Of a stretch of 64,000 nt of DNA, positions 42,813-51,985 are shown in pieces. Each line of letters begins with the position of its first letter. The first letter of the stretch is position 1. Both the position numbers and the translations under genes were made by a program. This stretch comes from Dyadobacter chenwenxiniae. GTDB lineage: Bacteria; Bacteroidota; Bacteroidia; Cytophagales; Spirosomataceae. The notes below the pieces were generated by a model that had not been told where the DNA came from, did no database searches, and saw nothing but the letters and a program-made list of their open reading frames with translations. The stretch spans positions 682,001-746,000 of the forward strand of contig NZ_CP094997.1 in the NCBI RefSeq assembly GCF_022869785.1, written 5' to 3'.

Positions 42813-44384
42813 GTGCACCAGAATTACTATTTTTTAAAACAGCTTGCTCCGGCTTTGCATCAGCAATTGGCCGGAAAAACATTCATTGAAGCTTTTAGTC
42901 AGGAAAAGGACGAAATTATTCTGGTGTTTGACGCCTCGGTGAATGATCAAAACCTGGTTGATCCCTTTTTTATCAAAGCCACATTAAGGTCGAATTTTGC
43001 CTGCCTGAGCTTTCCGGATAGTTTCGATCGTGCCCGGCGCAATAGCGTAAACCTATTTATAGATTTCCAAAATCAAAAAGTGGATTTCGTTCAGGTTTAC
43101 CTCAATGAAAGAGCAATTCAAATCCGTTTTGAAGATGGTAAGAAACTCGTTTTCAAGCTTTTTGGCAACCGGTCAAATTTGATTGCATTAAATGAAGAAG
43201 GCATAGCCACGCAGCTTTTTAACAACAAACTCCCTGCCGACAAATCGATCACTTCGGAATCCCTTAACCGCCAGATTGACCAGTCTTATGAGGCTTTTGT
43301 CCAAAATAAGGAGCGTTTCGAAGCTTTGTTTCCAACATTTGGGAAGCTTGTAAATGCCTACTTGGTGGAAAAAATAAGAGATTTAAATAATGCCTCAGAG
43401 AAGTGGGGCATCATTCAGCAAACATTAATTAAGCTGGATACGCCTCCCTATTATCTGACCAAAATCGAGCTCGTTCCGGCCCTTTCGCTTTTGCCTGTTG
43501 GCGAGATTATTACAGAATACAATGATCCTATTGAGGCCTTGAACGGGTTTTATTTAGCATACATCCGGCTCAGCGGCATTGACAAGGAGAAGGCTGAGAT
43601 CATCCGCATGTTGAGAAAAAGACTCACGCAGACGGATCATTATCTCGAAAATACGTTTAAGAAACTCGTCGAGCTGGAAGAGGCTACCAAGAATGATGAG
43701 ATTGGGAACATTATCATGGCCAATCTACATGCCATTCCCGAGCGGACTGAGAAAATAGAGCTTTTTGACTTTTACCGTGACCAGCCCATTGTTGTAAAAT
43801 TAAAAAAGGATCTTACCGCACAGAAGAATGCAGAAGGTTATTACAGAAAGTCTAAAAACGAGAAAATCGAGTTGGGGAGATTAAATGATAGCCTTGCTGC
43901 GCGGGAAATTGAGCGTCAGAATTTGGCCAAACATTTGACGGCCATTGAATCGATTGAATCGTTGCGGGAGCTGAGAAGTTACATTAAAACGAACGGCCTC
44001 GATCATACCAAAGCCGTCGCCACAGCCACGGATCTTTTCAAAAAAGTAGAATTCATGGGTTACACCATTCTGATCGGGCGAAATGCCAAAAACAATGATG
44101 TTTTAACCAAACAATTTGCAACCAAAGACGATCTTTGGTTGCACGCAAAGGACGTTACGGGCTCGCATGTGGTGATCAAAAATCAGCCAGGACGCAATTT
44201 TCCGGCATTGGTTATCGAGCGGGCAGCGGAATTAGCGGCTTTTTATTCCAAAAGAAAAAACGATTCGCTGTGCCCGGTTATCTACACACCAAAGAAATTT
44301 GTCCGTAAACCAAAGGGTCTGCCGGAAGGGGCTGTGGTGATTGATAAGGAAAATGTTTTGATGGTGGCAGCGAAAGGTGAATAG
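42813..44384 (+). CDS. NFACT-family protein (RqcH/Rqc2-like)
   Basis: A 523-residue protein with a GTG start (MHQNYYFLKQLAPALHQQL, the usual family N-terminus). An NFACT-N domain is followed by a long coiled coil (~250-400: EKAEIIRMLRKRLTQTDHYLENTFKKLVELEEATK) and an NFACT-R domain (GYTILIGRNAKNNDVLTKQFATKDDLWLHAKDVTGSHVVIKN ... CPVIYTPKKFVRKPKGLPEGAVVI). RqcH homologues bind stalled 50S subunits and add Ala tails in ribosome rescue. Bacteroidota forms are less well studied, so that role is inferred. Confidence 0.88.
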   Translation: MHQNYYFLKQLAPALHQQLAGKTFIEAFSQEKDEIILVFDASVNDQNLVDPFFIKATLRSNFACLSFPDSFDRARRNSVNLFIDFQNQKVDFVQVYLNERAIQIRFEDGKKLVFKLFGNRSNLIALNEEGIATQLFNNKLPADKSITSESLNRQIDQSYEAFVQNKERFEALFPTFGKLVNAYLVEKIRDLNNASEKWGIIQQTLIKLDTPPYYLTKIELVPALSLLPVGEIITEYNDPIEALNGFYLAYIRLSGIDKEKAEIIRMLRKRLTQTDHYLENTFKKLVELEEATKNDEIGNIIMANLHAIPERTEKIELFDFYRDQPIVVKLKKDLTAQKNAEGYYRKSKNEKIELGRLNDSLAAREIERQNLAKHLTAIESIESLRELRSYIKTNGLDHTKAVATATDLFKKVEFMGYTILIGRNAKNNDVLTKQFATKDDLWLHAKDVTGSHVVIKNQPGRNFPALVIERAAELAAFYSKRKNDSLCPVIYTPKKFVRKPKGLPEGAVVIDKENVLMVAAKGE

Positions 44385-44503
44385 CCGATTTATTCTGTTA
44401 TAAATGAAGTTTTTAGTGCGTGAAACGTTTACATGTGCTTTGATAAGTCTGGCGATATGACGAACTTCGTATGAAAATAGAGAACAGGAATTTTTAGTGC
44501 AGA

Positions 44504-46429
44504 ATGCTTGAAAGTCGTCGCTTTGTCATCATTGGTTTTTTTGCTTTAGTAGGTTTAATCTACTTATTACGACTTTTCTACTTGCAGGTTCTGGACGAAA
44601 GTTACTCCATCGAATCGTCCAGCAACTCCATTAAGCGTGTCATAGAAATCCCGTTTCGCGGGCAGATCTACGACCGCACCGGAAAGCTCATCGTTTATAA
44701 TACACCCGTTTACGATTTATTGGTTACGCCTTACAAAGCGCGTGTGGATGATACGCTTCGTTTTTGCCAGGTTTTGGGTATTGAGCGCCGCGATTTTGAC
44801 AGCTTAATGAACGCAGCGAGTGCATACAGCCGCGTAAAGCCATCCTTATTTCTCCGCCAGCTGTCCAAAGAGGATTTTGCCTCTATCCAGGACATTATGG
44901 TGGATTACTCGGGTTTTGAGTTTGCCAAAAGCTCCCTGCGCACATATACGGCGCCCACGCTCGCGAATACGCTCGGTTATGTGAGCGAGATTACAAGAGG
45001 TCAGCTGGAAAAGCAGGAAGAGCCTTATTACCGCCAGAGCGACTATATTGGCCAGAGCGGGATTGAAAAAATATATGAAAATGAACTGCGCGGGAAGCGC
45101 GGGACTAAGTTTGTCATGCAGAATGTGAGCGGCGTTTACAAAGGCCCCTGGAAAGGCGGTGAGTTGGATACAATGGCCGTTGCAGGTGCGAACCTTTATT
45201 CCGGAATTGACCTGGAAGTGCAGCAATATGCGGATAGTCTGATGGTTAATAAAGTGGGCAGCGTGGTGGCCATTGAGCCGAAAACGGGCCAGATCATTTC
45301 CATGGTTTCTGCACCCACTTATGATCCCAACATTCTGGCCAGTCGATATTTCTCCAAAAACTATGCTGCCCTGGCGCGAAATCCTTATAAGCCGCTCTTT
45401 AACAGACCGGTTATGGCGAGTTACAGGCCGGGATCTACATTTAAATTGATACAAGCTTTAATTGGTTTGCAGGAGGGCGTGATTACGCCGGAAAGCGGTT
45501 TTACGCATGCAAATTGTCCGGTTGGATGCCACAATCACCCGGCCACTGGAACCGTGGCTTTGGGGGTTATGCACTCGTGCAACCCGTATTTTTACAATGT
45601 TTTCAGGCGGATCATTTATAAAAACAACATTCAAAATACGTTCAAAGCTTCTGCGGTGGGTCTGGACGCGTGGCATGATGCGATCAGTAAATTCGGGATT
45701 GGACAAAGGTTGGGAATTGACCTACCGAGTGAATACAAAGGGAATTTGCCTAATAAAAAATACTATGACCGCTTCTATGGCGAATATCGCTGGAAGTTCT
45801 CCAACATTTATTCGCTAAGCATCGGCGAAGGCGAGTTGTTGATCACGCCGCTCAAAATGGCAAATGTGGCTGCGATCATTGCAAACAAAGGTTATTTCTA
45901 CACGCCACACGTAATCCACGGTATTGGTGACGCCAAGAAAGTGAATCCCGATTTTTTGGTAAGGCACGACACAGGAGTCGAATCGCACAATTTTGATCCT
46001 GTTATTGAGGGAATGATCGGTGCGGTGGAAGGCGGAACGGCCCGCAGGTCGCGCGTGGAAGGCATTACCATTGCCGGAAAAACGGGAACTTCGCAGAACA
46101 AACGCGGGGACGACCATTCGATCTTCATCGCCTTCGCACCGGTTGAAAATCCCAAAATCGCTATTGCTGTTTTTGTAGAAAACGCAGGGGCAGGAGGCTC
46201 GGCCGCTGCCCCGATTGCCAACTTGATCATTGAAAAATATTTAACCAGAAAGATTACCAATAAGGCATTGGAAGAGCGGATGTTCAAGGCAGATTTGATG
46301 AGCAAAGTGATCTTGCCTGGACAGAAAAAGCCGATCTCCGCGGACTCGTTGAAGAAAAAGCTAATTTCTGCGGATTCATTGAAGAAAAAAGCGGTTTCGA
46401 AGCCGGTAACCCCACCTGAAAAACAATAA
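44504..46429 (+). CDS. mrdA: penicillin-binding protein 2
   Basis: A 641-residue class B PBP, the elongasome transpeptidase. One N-terminal membrane helix (VIIGFFALVGLIYLLRLFYL) is followed by the PBP dimerisation domain (RGQIYDRTGKLIVYN). The transpeptidase domain has Ser311-Thr-Phe-Lys314, Ser358-Cys-Asn360 and Lys-Thr-Gly in IAGKTGTSQN. The C-terminal tail holds a tandem repeat of ISADSLKKK and KP-rich residues, which may be recent. It lies 12 bp upstream of rodA. The usual mreC/mreD genes are not directly upstream; an NFACT gene is there instead. Confidence 0.95.
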   Translation: MLESRRFVIIGFFALVGLIYLLRLFYLQVLDESYSIESSSNSIKRVIEIPFRGQIYDRTGKLIVYNTPVYDLLVTPYKARVDDTLRFCQVLGIERRDFDSLMNAASAYSRVKPSLFLRQLSKEDFASIQDIMVDYSGFEFAKSSLRTYTAPTLANTLGYVSEITRGQLEKQEEPYYRQSDYIGQSGIEKIYENELRGKRGTKFVMQNVSGVYKGPWKGGELDTMAVAGANLYSGIDLEVQQYADSLMVNKVGSVVAIEPKTGQIISMVSAPTYDPNILASRYFSKNYAALARNPYKPLFNRPVMASYRPGSTFKLIQALIGLQEGVITPESGFTHANCPVGCHNHPATGTVALGVMHSCNPYFYNVFRRIIYKNNIQNTFKASAVGLDAWHDAISKFGIGQRLGIDLPSEYKGNLPNKKYYDRFYGEYRWKFSNIYSLSIGEGELLITPLKMANVAAIIANKGYFYTPHVIHGIGDAKKVNPDFLVRHDTGVESHNFDPVIEGMIGAVEGGTARRSRVEGITIAGKTGTSQNKRGDDHSIFIAFAPVENPKIAIAVFVENAGAGGSAAAPIANLIIEKYLTRKITNKALEERMFKADLMSKVILPGQKKPISADSLKKKLISADSLKKKAVSKPVTPPEKQ

Positions 46430-46441
46430 CCCAACACACCA

Positions 46442-47725
46442 ATGGCGGAAAATAAGCCCATAACAAAGAATGTAGACTGGATGGTGGTGCTCATTTACAT
46501 CGCCTGTCTGGGGATTGGCTGGGTGAATATTTACGCTGCCGTTTACAACCCTGAAGTGAATATGAGCATGTTCGATTTGGGGAACAATGCCGGGAAGCAG
46601 CTGATGTGGATTGGAACAGCCGCTTTACTGATCATTTGCATCCTTGTGATTGATTATAAATTCTATGAGACCTTTTCCTTCATCATATATGCGGTCATTG
46701 TTTTCTTGCTGGTCGTCGTTTTATTCGCGGGATCGAACATTAATGGATCACGCTCGTGGATCAAGTTTGGGGCGTTTTCGTTGCAACCTGCGGAGTTTTC
46801 AAAGCTGGCAATCAGTCTCGCCATTTCCAAATATCTGAGTGATCCTGCAATCAGTCTTACGCGCAAGCTCAAAGATTATTATCCCATTATGGGGATCATT
46901 GCATTGCCCGCATTTCTCATTCTTTTATCCAACGAAACGGGTTCAATGCTCGTTTTTGCTTCATTTGCGATTGTGCTTTACCGCGAAGGAATGCCTGGAT
47001 TTATTCCGGCAATCGGCATGGTAACGGCTGCTTTGCTGATCATTACATTGCTTTTTGTGAAGTGGTATATTGCCGGTGTGATCATTGTCATTGCGGGTCT
47101 GGCGATCTGGCTGATGCCCGTTATGACGCGTAGGCGGGGCGGACTTTGGGCAACGATCATTATTGCATTTGTGATGATCGGGATTGTGTTCGGGGTGGAC
47201 TTTTTTATGAATAATGTGCTTCAAAAACACCAGAGGGGCCGTATTATGGTGCTTTTGGATCCTGATTCCGATCCGCGCGGAATTGGCTGGAATGTGATCC
47301 AGTCCAAGATTGCGATCGGCTCAGGCGGATTTGCAGGGAAGGGATTTTTGCAGGGGACGCAGACTAAATTTGATTTCGTGCCCGAACAAAGCACCGACTT
47401 TATATTTTGCACCGTAGGAGAGGAGCATGGTTTTATCGGCTCCGCTATCGTGGTTGTGCTCTTCGTTTCCCTGATAGCCAGGCTCGTTGTGCTCGCAGAA
47501 CGACAGCGAAGCCGGTTTGCGCGGGTTTACGGTTACTGCGTAGCCGGAATTATCTTTTTCCACTTCATGGTCAACATTGGCATGACCATCGGTTTAATGC
47601 CCGTGATCGGGATTCCATTGCCATTTTTCAGTTACGGAGGTTCGTCCCTCTGGTCTTTTTCGATCTTGCTTTTCGTTTTCCTAAAAATCGACGCCCAGCG
47701 ACCGTTTACGTTGTCGAGGGGCTGA
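46442..47725 (+). CDS. rodA: rod-shape-determining glycosyltransferase RodA
   Basis: A 427-residue SEDS protein with about ten membrane segments. SWIKFGAFSLQPAEFSKLAISLAISKYL, NVIQSKIAIGSGGFAGKGFLQGTQTKFDFVPEQSTDFIFCTVGEEHGFIGS and GIPLPFFSYGGSSLWSF are diagnostic, with the catalytic Asp in the FVPEQSTDF region. It polymerises lipid II for lateral cell-wall growth with PBP2. Confidence 0.96.
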   Translation: MAENKPITKNVDWMVVLIYIACLGIGWVNIYAAVYNPEVNMSMFDLGNNAGKQLMWIGTAALLIICILVIDYKFYETFSFIIYAVIVFLLVVVLFAGSNINGSRSWIKFGAFSLQPAEFSKLAISLAISKYLSDPAISLTRKLKDYYPIMGIIALPAFLILLSNETGSMLVFASFAIVLYREGMPGFIPAIGMVTAALLIITLLFVKWYIAGVIIVIAGLAIWLMPVMTRRRGGLWATIIIAFVMIGIVFGVDFFMNNVLQKHQRGRIMVLLDPDSDPRGIGWNVIQSKIAIGSGGFAGKGFLQGTQTKFDFVPEQSTDFIFCTVGEEHGFIGSAIVVVLFVSLIARLVVLAERQRSRFARVYGYCVAGIIFFHFMVNIGMTIGLMPVIGIPLPFFSYGGSSLWSFSILLFVFLKIDAQRPFTLSRG

Positions 47726-47727
47726 GA

Positions 47728-47819
47728 TGAATGATTGAATGAGTGAATGAAAAAAAACTATTCAGTCATTCAGTCATTCAAAATTTGCTTATTCAGTCAT
47801 TCAATCATTCAATCATTCA
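47728..47819. repeat. octamer repeat array forming a long inverted repeat
   Basis: TGAATGATTGAATGA (47728-47742) is the exact reverse complement of TCATTCAATCATTCA (47797-47811); the array consists of TGAATGAN on the left and CATTCANT on the right. It lies between the convergent rodA and DUF423 genes and could act as a bidirectional terminator. Confidence 0.7.
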
Positions 47820-47826
47820 AAATTCA

Positions 47827-48216
47827 TTAAACCTTCCCAGCTGCCAGAATCAGCAAAACCCATCCGGCGATTAGTGCCAATCCGCCAATAGGTGCCGTTG
47901 CGCCGAATTTTGTGATGCCGGTAAAGCAAATGGCGTAAAGTGAACCTGAAAAAATGATCACACCGATCGCAAATGCATTGCCTGACCAACCCAGTAATTT
48001 AATGGCGTCCGTGCCGGCGCGTTGCATGAGCAATCCTACCAAAACCATGGCTATGGCGTGGTAAAACTGATATTTTACAGCTGTTTCAAAAGTGTCGCTC
48101 CGGCCGGAAGCTTCCAGCATTCCTTTCAATGCATGTGCACCGAACGCGCCTAACGCCACGGCTAGCGCACCCAAAATCCCACCGGCCTGAATCATGAATT
48201 TCATATTATTTATCAA
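47827..48216 (-). CDS. DUF423 membrane protein (YgdD-like)
   Basis: A 129-residue protein with about four membrane segments and the family motif LGALAVALGAFGAHALKGML near the N-terminus, then FETAVKYQFYHAIAMVLVGLL and IFSGSLYAICFTGITKFGATAPIGGLALIAGW. The start is 48216 or the inner Met at 48204. Function unknown; it stands alone. Confidence 0.88.
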   Translation of the reverse strand: MINNMKFMIQAGGILGALAVALGAFGAHALKGMLEASGRSDTFETAVKYQFYHAIAMVLVGLLMQRAGTDAIKLLGWSGNAFAIGVIIFSGSLYAICFTGITKFGATAPIGGLALIAGWVLLILAAGKV

Positions 48217-48389
48217 TTAAGGTAATGTGAATGCATTGCGGGAAATGTCCGTTTTACGGCTTGCATATTAGTATAGCCAGCATTTCGCAGTGCGGTAAAG
48301 TTATGCCCGGATTGAGCTGTAACCAACTCTTTGATTCAATTTTATTATCTTGCGTGGTTGTAAAAAAGGCGGGGAGATCGTAGCCGCCA

Positions 48390-49457
48390 ATGTTGGATAA
48401 GAATTACGAAATGACTTTAAAAAGCTTTATAGCGCTCTGGACTCATCGTTATCATAAATATTCGCACATTAGCAAAGCCCATCTTCTTGGTTATCAGGCT
48501 TGGTTACATTTCAAAGGCGTAAAAAGTAAATTAAGGAAGGATCAAAAGCTAATCGCGATCATCCGCACGGAACATTTTGGGGACATCGTGGCAGCAGAAC
48601 CGATCTCGCGTTATGTGCGCTCCCTGCACCTTAATGCGCACATTGTTTGGTTTGTTAAACCTTCGTTCGCTGAACTGGTTGCGCATAATCCTTCTATCGA
48701 CGAGGTCTTTAAGGAATTTTGTGTGACAGAACGGAAGACGTTGCTGGATACGGGCGTTTTTGATGAGGTTATCCAGCTGCAATTCACCAACAATAACCAT
48801 TGCCCCAAATGCCAGGTTTTTATTAATAATCCGGTTGCAACGCGGCGTAACATCAACATTTTCAATTATTTCAATTTTGGAAATTTGCTGGAAGTTTTCG
48901 CTCAGACAGGCGATCTGATTCCTGAAAAAGCTGCATTTCCTGCGGATGACCGTCCCCGACTTTATTTGCAGGAAAGTCACCGTCAAAAAGTGGATTCTTT
49001 GCATTTAAAAGAACCATTTATCGTGCTGCATTGCCAGTCCAATTACGCGCCGAAAGACTGGCCTGCCGAAAAATGGGAGCAGCTGGTGCAATGGCTGGCG
49101 GGTAATTATCCTTATCAGATCGTCGAAATTGGCCTGAAAAGCAATCTTTCGGTAACTGCGAAATCGTATCGCAACCTATGCGGTCAGCTGAGCATTTTGG
49201 AAACAGCCGAGGTAATCCGCCGTGCTTCCTATTTTATCGGATTGGACAGCGGTCCTTCGCATTTGGGCAATGCTTCGGGCACATTCGGAATGATTTTAAT
49301 GGGTTCGCTGAATGATTTTCCAGAGTATAATCCCTATTCAGGAGGTTATGGAAGGCAGGAGAATGCGATTTTTGTACGTCAGAAAGGCCTTCCGTGCTCG
49401 CAGCTTTCGTTTGATTTTGTAAAGGACAAAGTCGCTGGCGTTATCCAGCTACCTTGA
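48390..49457 (+). CDS. family 9 glycosyltransferase (heptosyltransferase-like)
   Basis: A 355-residue GT-B enzyme. IAIIRTEHFGDIVAAEPISRYVRSL is the ADP-heptosyltransferase-like N-terminal motif, and LHCQSNYAPKDWPAEKWEQLVQWL followed by FIGLDSGPSHLGNASGTFGMILMG is the nucleotide-sugar site with the GLDSGPSH signature. It would add a heptose or similar sugar to lipopolysaccharide or another glycan. A HCPKC-like pair (residues ~137-141) could bind metal, which is unusual. Its end overlaps the convergent YggS-type gene by 9 bp. Confidence 0.88.
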   Translation: MLDKNYEMTLKSFIALWTHRYHKYSHISKAHLLGYQAWLHFKGVKSKLRKDQKLIAIIRTEHFGDIVAAEPISRYVRSLHLNAHIVWFVKPSFAELVAHNPSIDEVFKEFCVTERKTLLDTGVFDEVIQLQFTNNNHCPKCQVFINNPVATRRNINIFNYFNFGNLLEVFAQTGDLIPEKAAFPADDRPRLYLQESHRQKVDSLHLKEPFIVLHCQSNYAPKDWPAEKWEQLVQWLAGNYPYQIVEIGLKSNLSVTAKSYRNLCGQLSILETAEVIRRASYFIGLDSGPSHLGNASGTFGMILMGSLNDFPEYNPYSGGYGRQENAIFVRQKGLPCSQLSFDFVKDKVAGVIQLP

Positions 49458-50111
49458 CCCGAAAATATAGCTTCCAACCCGCACAAGCGTGCTGCCTTCC
49501 TCCATCGCGATCGAGTAGTCCGCGCTCATACCCATGGAAAGCTCCTGCATGCTGATCTGCTCGCTATTGTATTTTTTGAATGATTCGAACAAAGACTTCA
49601 ACCCCCGGAATTCATTCCTGACCGCCTGCTCATCTGCCGTATTCGACGCCATTCCCATCAACCCCAATATGCGCACATTCTTCAATGTTTTCAATGCCGG
49701 GGTGGTCAGTATTTCAACAGCTTCTTCTTCCGACAATCCAAATTTTGTCTCTTCCTGCGCGATGAAAATTTGCAGCAGGCAATCGATTACGCGTTCATTT
49801 TTCGCAGCTTCTTTATTGATCTCCTTTAATAATTTGAAACTGTCAACAGAATGCACCAGTGTAACATACGGTGCCATATATTTGACCTTATTGGTCTGCA
49901 AATGGCCGATCATGTGCCATTCGATGTCCTTGGGAAGCGCCTCATGTTTGGCTGTCATCTCCTGCACCTTGTTCTCGCCAAAACGCTTGCAGCCAGCCTG
50001 ATAAGCTTCCAGGAGAACTTCTACGGGCTTGGTTTTTGTTACCGCAATCAAACGGGTTTCCTGTTTTAATCCTTTTTCTATTTGTCCAATATTTTCAGCA
50101 ATTGACGGCAT
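49449..50111 (-). CDS. YggS/PROSC-family PLP homeostasis protein
   Basis: A 220-residue alanine-racemase-fold protein. LIAVTKTKPVEVLLEAYQAGCKRFGENKVQEM carries the PLP lysine (Lys in VTKT), followed by EWHMIGHLQTNKVKYM and the C-terminal ELSMGMSADYSIAMEEGSTLVRVGSYIFG. It buffers PLP in the cytoplasm. The length is normal for the family. Confidence 0.94.
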   Translation of the reverse strand: MPSIAENIGQIEKGLKQETRLIAVTKTKPVEVLLEAYQAGCKRFGENKVQEMTAKHEALPKDIEWHMIGHLQTNKVKYMAPYVTLVHSVDSFKLLKEINKEAAKNERVIDCLLQIFIAQEETKFGLSEEEAVEILTTPALKTLKNVRILGLMGMASNTADEQAVRNEFRGLKSLFESFKKYNSEQISMQELSMGMSADYSIAMEEGSTLVRVGSYIFGSR

Positions 50112-50250
50112 TTGGGGAGACTAATTTTTTGAGTATTAAAGTATTAAACGGCAAATTTGCTTGTCGGCATCCAGAAATAGATGTTAACATATTTCAAAAT
50201 TGAAAAAAACATAGTTCTTTTACCAACTAATTAAAAATATAACCTTCTGT

Positions 50251-51192
50251 ATGGACTATAATCAGGAACAAAAGCAAGACAGGAAAACACTTTTATGGGC
50301 CGCTCTGGCCGTATTGCTATTGCTTAACTTGGTGCTTGTTTATTTTATCTATCATGAAAAACAGGAAAATCTCGCAAAAGACGACATTATAACGGCCAAG
50401 ACAGAGGAAGTTCTTTTTATCAAAACCAAACTTGACTCTATTTCACAGGAGCTCGACATTAAAATTGCAGAAATTCAGAAGCTCGGGGGCAGTGTGGATT
50501 CATTGTTGGCAATGAAATCGCAGCTGGAAAAGGATAAGCTGGAATTAAAGAATATGAGCAATTATTCAGCGTCGGGTTACAACAAGAAGATCAAAGGATA
50601 TGAAACTGTGCTGAATGAAAAAGACACAGAAATTGCTGAGCTAAAACAGGAACTGGGCATTGCGACTTCAAAAAACCAGGAACTGAACGAAAAAGTTACC
50701 GGGCTGGAATCGGAGAAGCAACTGCTGGCAGACTCCGTTACCAATTATTCGGTTCAAAACAGGGAGTTGGCTGAGAAAGTTACCATTGCATCAGCATTAA
50801 GAGCTGAAAACCTGACGGTTAATGCAGTTTCGGCAAAAGGCAAGGAACGTGAGGGCGGAAAATACAAAGCAAAACGCATTGATAAACTGCGGGTGAATTT
50901 TAGTTTGGCGCCGAATGCGGTTGCAAAACAGAATGAAAAGGAAATGTATTTGCGCATTCTGGATCCGGACGGCGCGGTCTTGTCGGATATGGCAACAGGG
51001 TCGGGATCATTCATGCATGATGGCAAGGAGTTGATTTACAGCTCACGTCAAACGGTTAATTTTACAAATAGCGGACAATCGGTTGACATCTTATACGGGC
51101 GTGGCGGCATTCCTTTGAAAGACGGCAAGTATGCGATTGAAGTGTACAGTGAAGGATTTAAAATTGGGCAGGGCGACTTCGAAGTGAGGTAA
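50251..51192 (+). CDS. membrane-anchored coiled-coil protein (313 aa)
   Basis: One membrane helix near the N-terminus (LLWAALAVLLLLNLVLVYFIY) is followed by a long coiled coil (~residues 40-175, ISQELDIKIAEIQKLGGSVD ... LKQELGIATSKNQELNEKV). A C-terminal beta-rich domain follows (KRIDKLRVNFSLAPNAVAKQNEKEMYLRIL ... GGIPLKDGKYAIEVYSEG). A terminator follows directly. Similar proteins are common in Bacteroidota next to ribosomal genes, but I do not know the function. Confidence 0.7.
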   Translation: MDYNQEQKQDRKTLLWAALAVLLLLNLVLVYFIYHEKQENLAKDDIITAKTEEVLFIKTKLDSISQELDIKIAEIQKLGGSVDSLLAMKSQLEKDKLELKNMSNYSASGYNKKIKGYETVLNEKDTEIAELKQELGIATSKNQELNEKVTGLESEKQLLADSVTNYSVQNRELAEKVTIASALRAENLTVNAVSAKGKEREGGKYKAKRIDKLRVNFSLAPNAVAKQNEKEMYLRILDPDGAVLSDMATGSGSFMHDGKELIYSSRQTVNFTNSGQSVDILYGRGGIPLKDGKYAIEVYSEGFKIGQGDFEVR

Positions 51193-51225
51193 TCAGGCTG
51201 AATAACTTGAATTTAAGTAAGATCG

Positions 51226-51259
51226 GGGCTTGGAATTGTAGATTTCAAGCCCTATTTTT
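51226..51259 (+). terminator. intrinsic terminator after the coiled-coil gene
   Basis: GGGCTTG (51226-51232) pairs with CAAGCCC (51246-51252), followed by TATTTTT. Confidence 0.75.
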
Positions 51260-51260
51260 G
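51230..51260 (+). promoter_or_regulatory. Bacteroidota-type promoter of rpsF-rpsR-rplI
   Basis: TTG (51230-51232), a 20-bp spacer and TATTTTTG (51253-51260) match TTG-N~20-TANNTTTG. The terminator stem of the preceding gene is embedded in it. Confidence 0.65.
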
Positions 51261-51262
51261 CA

Positions 51263-51300
51263 CCCTCATTTTGGTATGATCCCAAAGTGAGGGTTTTTAT
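51263..51300 (+). promoter_or_regulatory. hairpin with T-tract at the start of the rpsF leader
   Basis: CCCTCATTTTGG pairs with CCCAAAGTGAGGG around loop TATGAT, followed by TTTTTATTTT. It begins within about 3 bp of the promoter element, so it would be the first structure of the transcript. It could be an attenuator or an r-protein binding site. Confidence 0.55.
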
Positions 51301-51329
51301 TTTACATTATATAATTAATCAATTACCGT

Positions 51330-51710
51330 ATGTCTAAGCAATATGAAACGGTGTTCATTCTAACTCCCATTTTGTCTGAGGCCCAGGCAAAGGACGCCGT
51401 TGAAAAATTCACGACAATCATCACCGCAAATGGTGGATCGATTGTACATGAAGAAAATTGGGGATTGCGCAAGCTGGCCTACCCCATCCAAAAGAAAAAC
51501 TCAGGTTTCTATCATGTTGTAGAATACACAGCAAATGAAGGAAACGTGGTTGACGTTTTGGAAACCGAATTCCGTCGTGACGAGCGCATTTTGCGTTTTA
51601 TGACCATCGCCCTGGATAAGCATTCCATTGCTTACAACGAGAAAAAACGCAAGGGTCTGGTTGGAAGAAAAAGAGAAGAATCAACTGAGTCTAAAACCGA
51701 AAACGCATAA
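51330..51710 (+). CDS. rpsF: 30S ribosomal protein S6
   Basis: A 126-residue protein with the S6 pattern YETVFILTPILSEAQAKDAVEKFTTII, NWGLRKLAYPIQKKNSGFYHVVEYTA and RRDERILRFMTIALDKHSIAY. It binds S18 and 16S rRNA in the platform of the small subunit. It is first in the rpsF-rpsR-rplI operon, 4 bp before rpsR. A C-terminal Lys/Glu-rich tail is typical for Bacteroidota. Confidence 0.97.
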   Translation: MSKQYETVFILTPILSEAQAKDAVEKFTTIITANGGSIVHEENWGLRKLAYPIQKKNSGFYHVVEYTANEGNVVDVLETEFRRDERILRFMTIALDKHSIAYNEKKRKGLVGRKREESTESKTENA

Positions 51711-51713
51711 GCT

Positions 51714-51965
51714 ATGTCACTAGTAAACGAACCGGTTGAAAAAAACAATAACCGTAAGAAATATTGCCGTTTTAAGAAAGCAGGCATTAAATATATCGAC
51801 TACAAGAATCCTGATTTCTTATTGAAACTGGTGAATGAGCAAGGTAAGATCTTGCCACGCCGCCTTACAGGAACGAGCTTGAAATATCAACGCAAAGTTT
51901 CTCAGGCAATTAAAAGAGCGCGTCACTTGGCTTTATTGCCTTTTGTTGCTGATCAATTGAAATAA
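51714..51965 (+). CDS. rpsR: 30S ribosomal protein S18
   Basis: An 83-residue protein. KYCRFKKAGIKYIDYKNPDFLLKLVNEQGKILPRRLTGTSLKYQRKVSQAIKRARHLALLPFV is the S18 signature. It pairs with S6. It lies between rpsF and rplI with short gaps, the standard order. Confidence 0.97.
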   Translation: MSLVNEPVEKNNNRKKYCRFKKAGIKYIDYKNPDFLLKLVNEQGKILPRRLTGTSLKYQRKVSQAIKRARHLALLPFVADQLK

Positions 51966-51985
51966 TATAGAAAGAGCTACAAACA

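Noticed and set aside
45898..46494. 198-residue minus-strand frame at the end of mrdA
   Set aside because: Shadow of PBP2 and the repeat tail; not a plausible protein.
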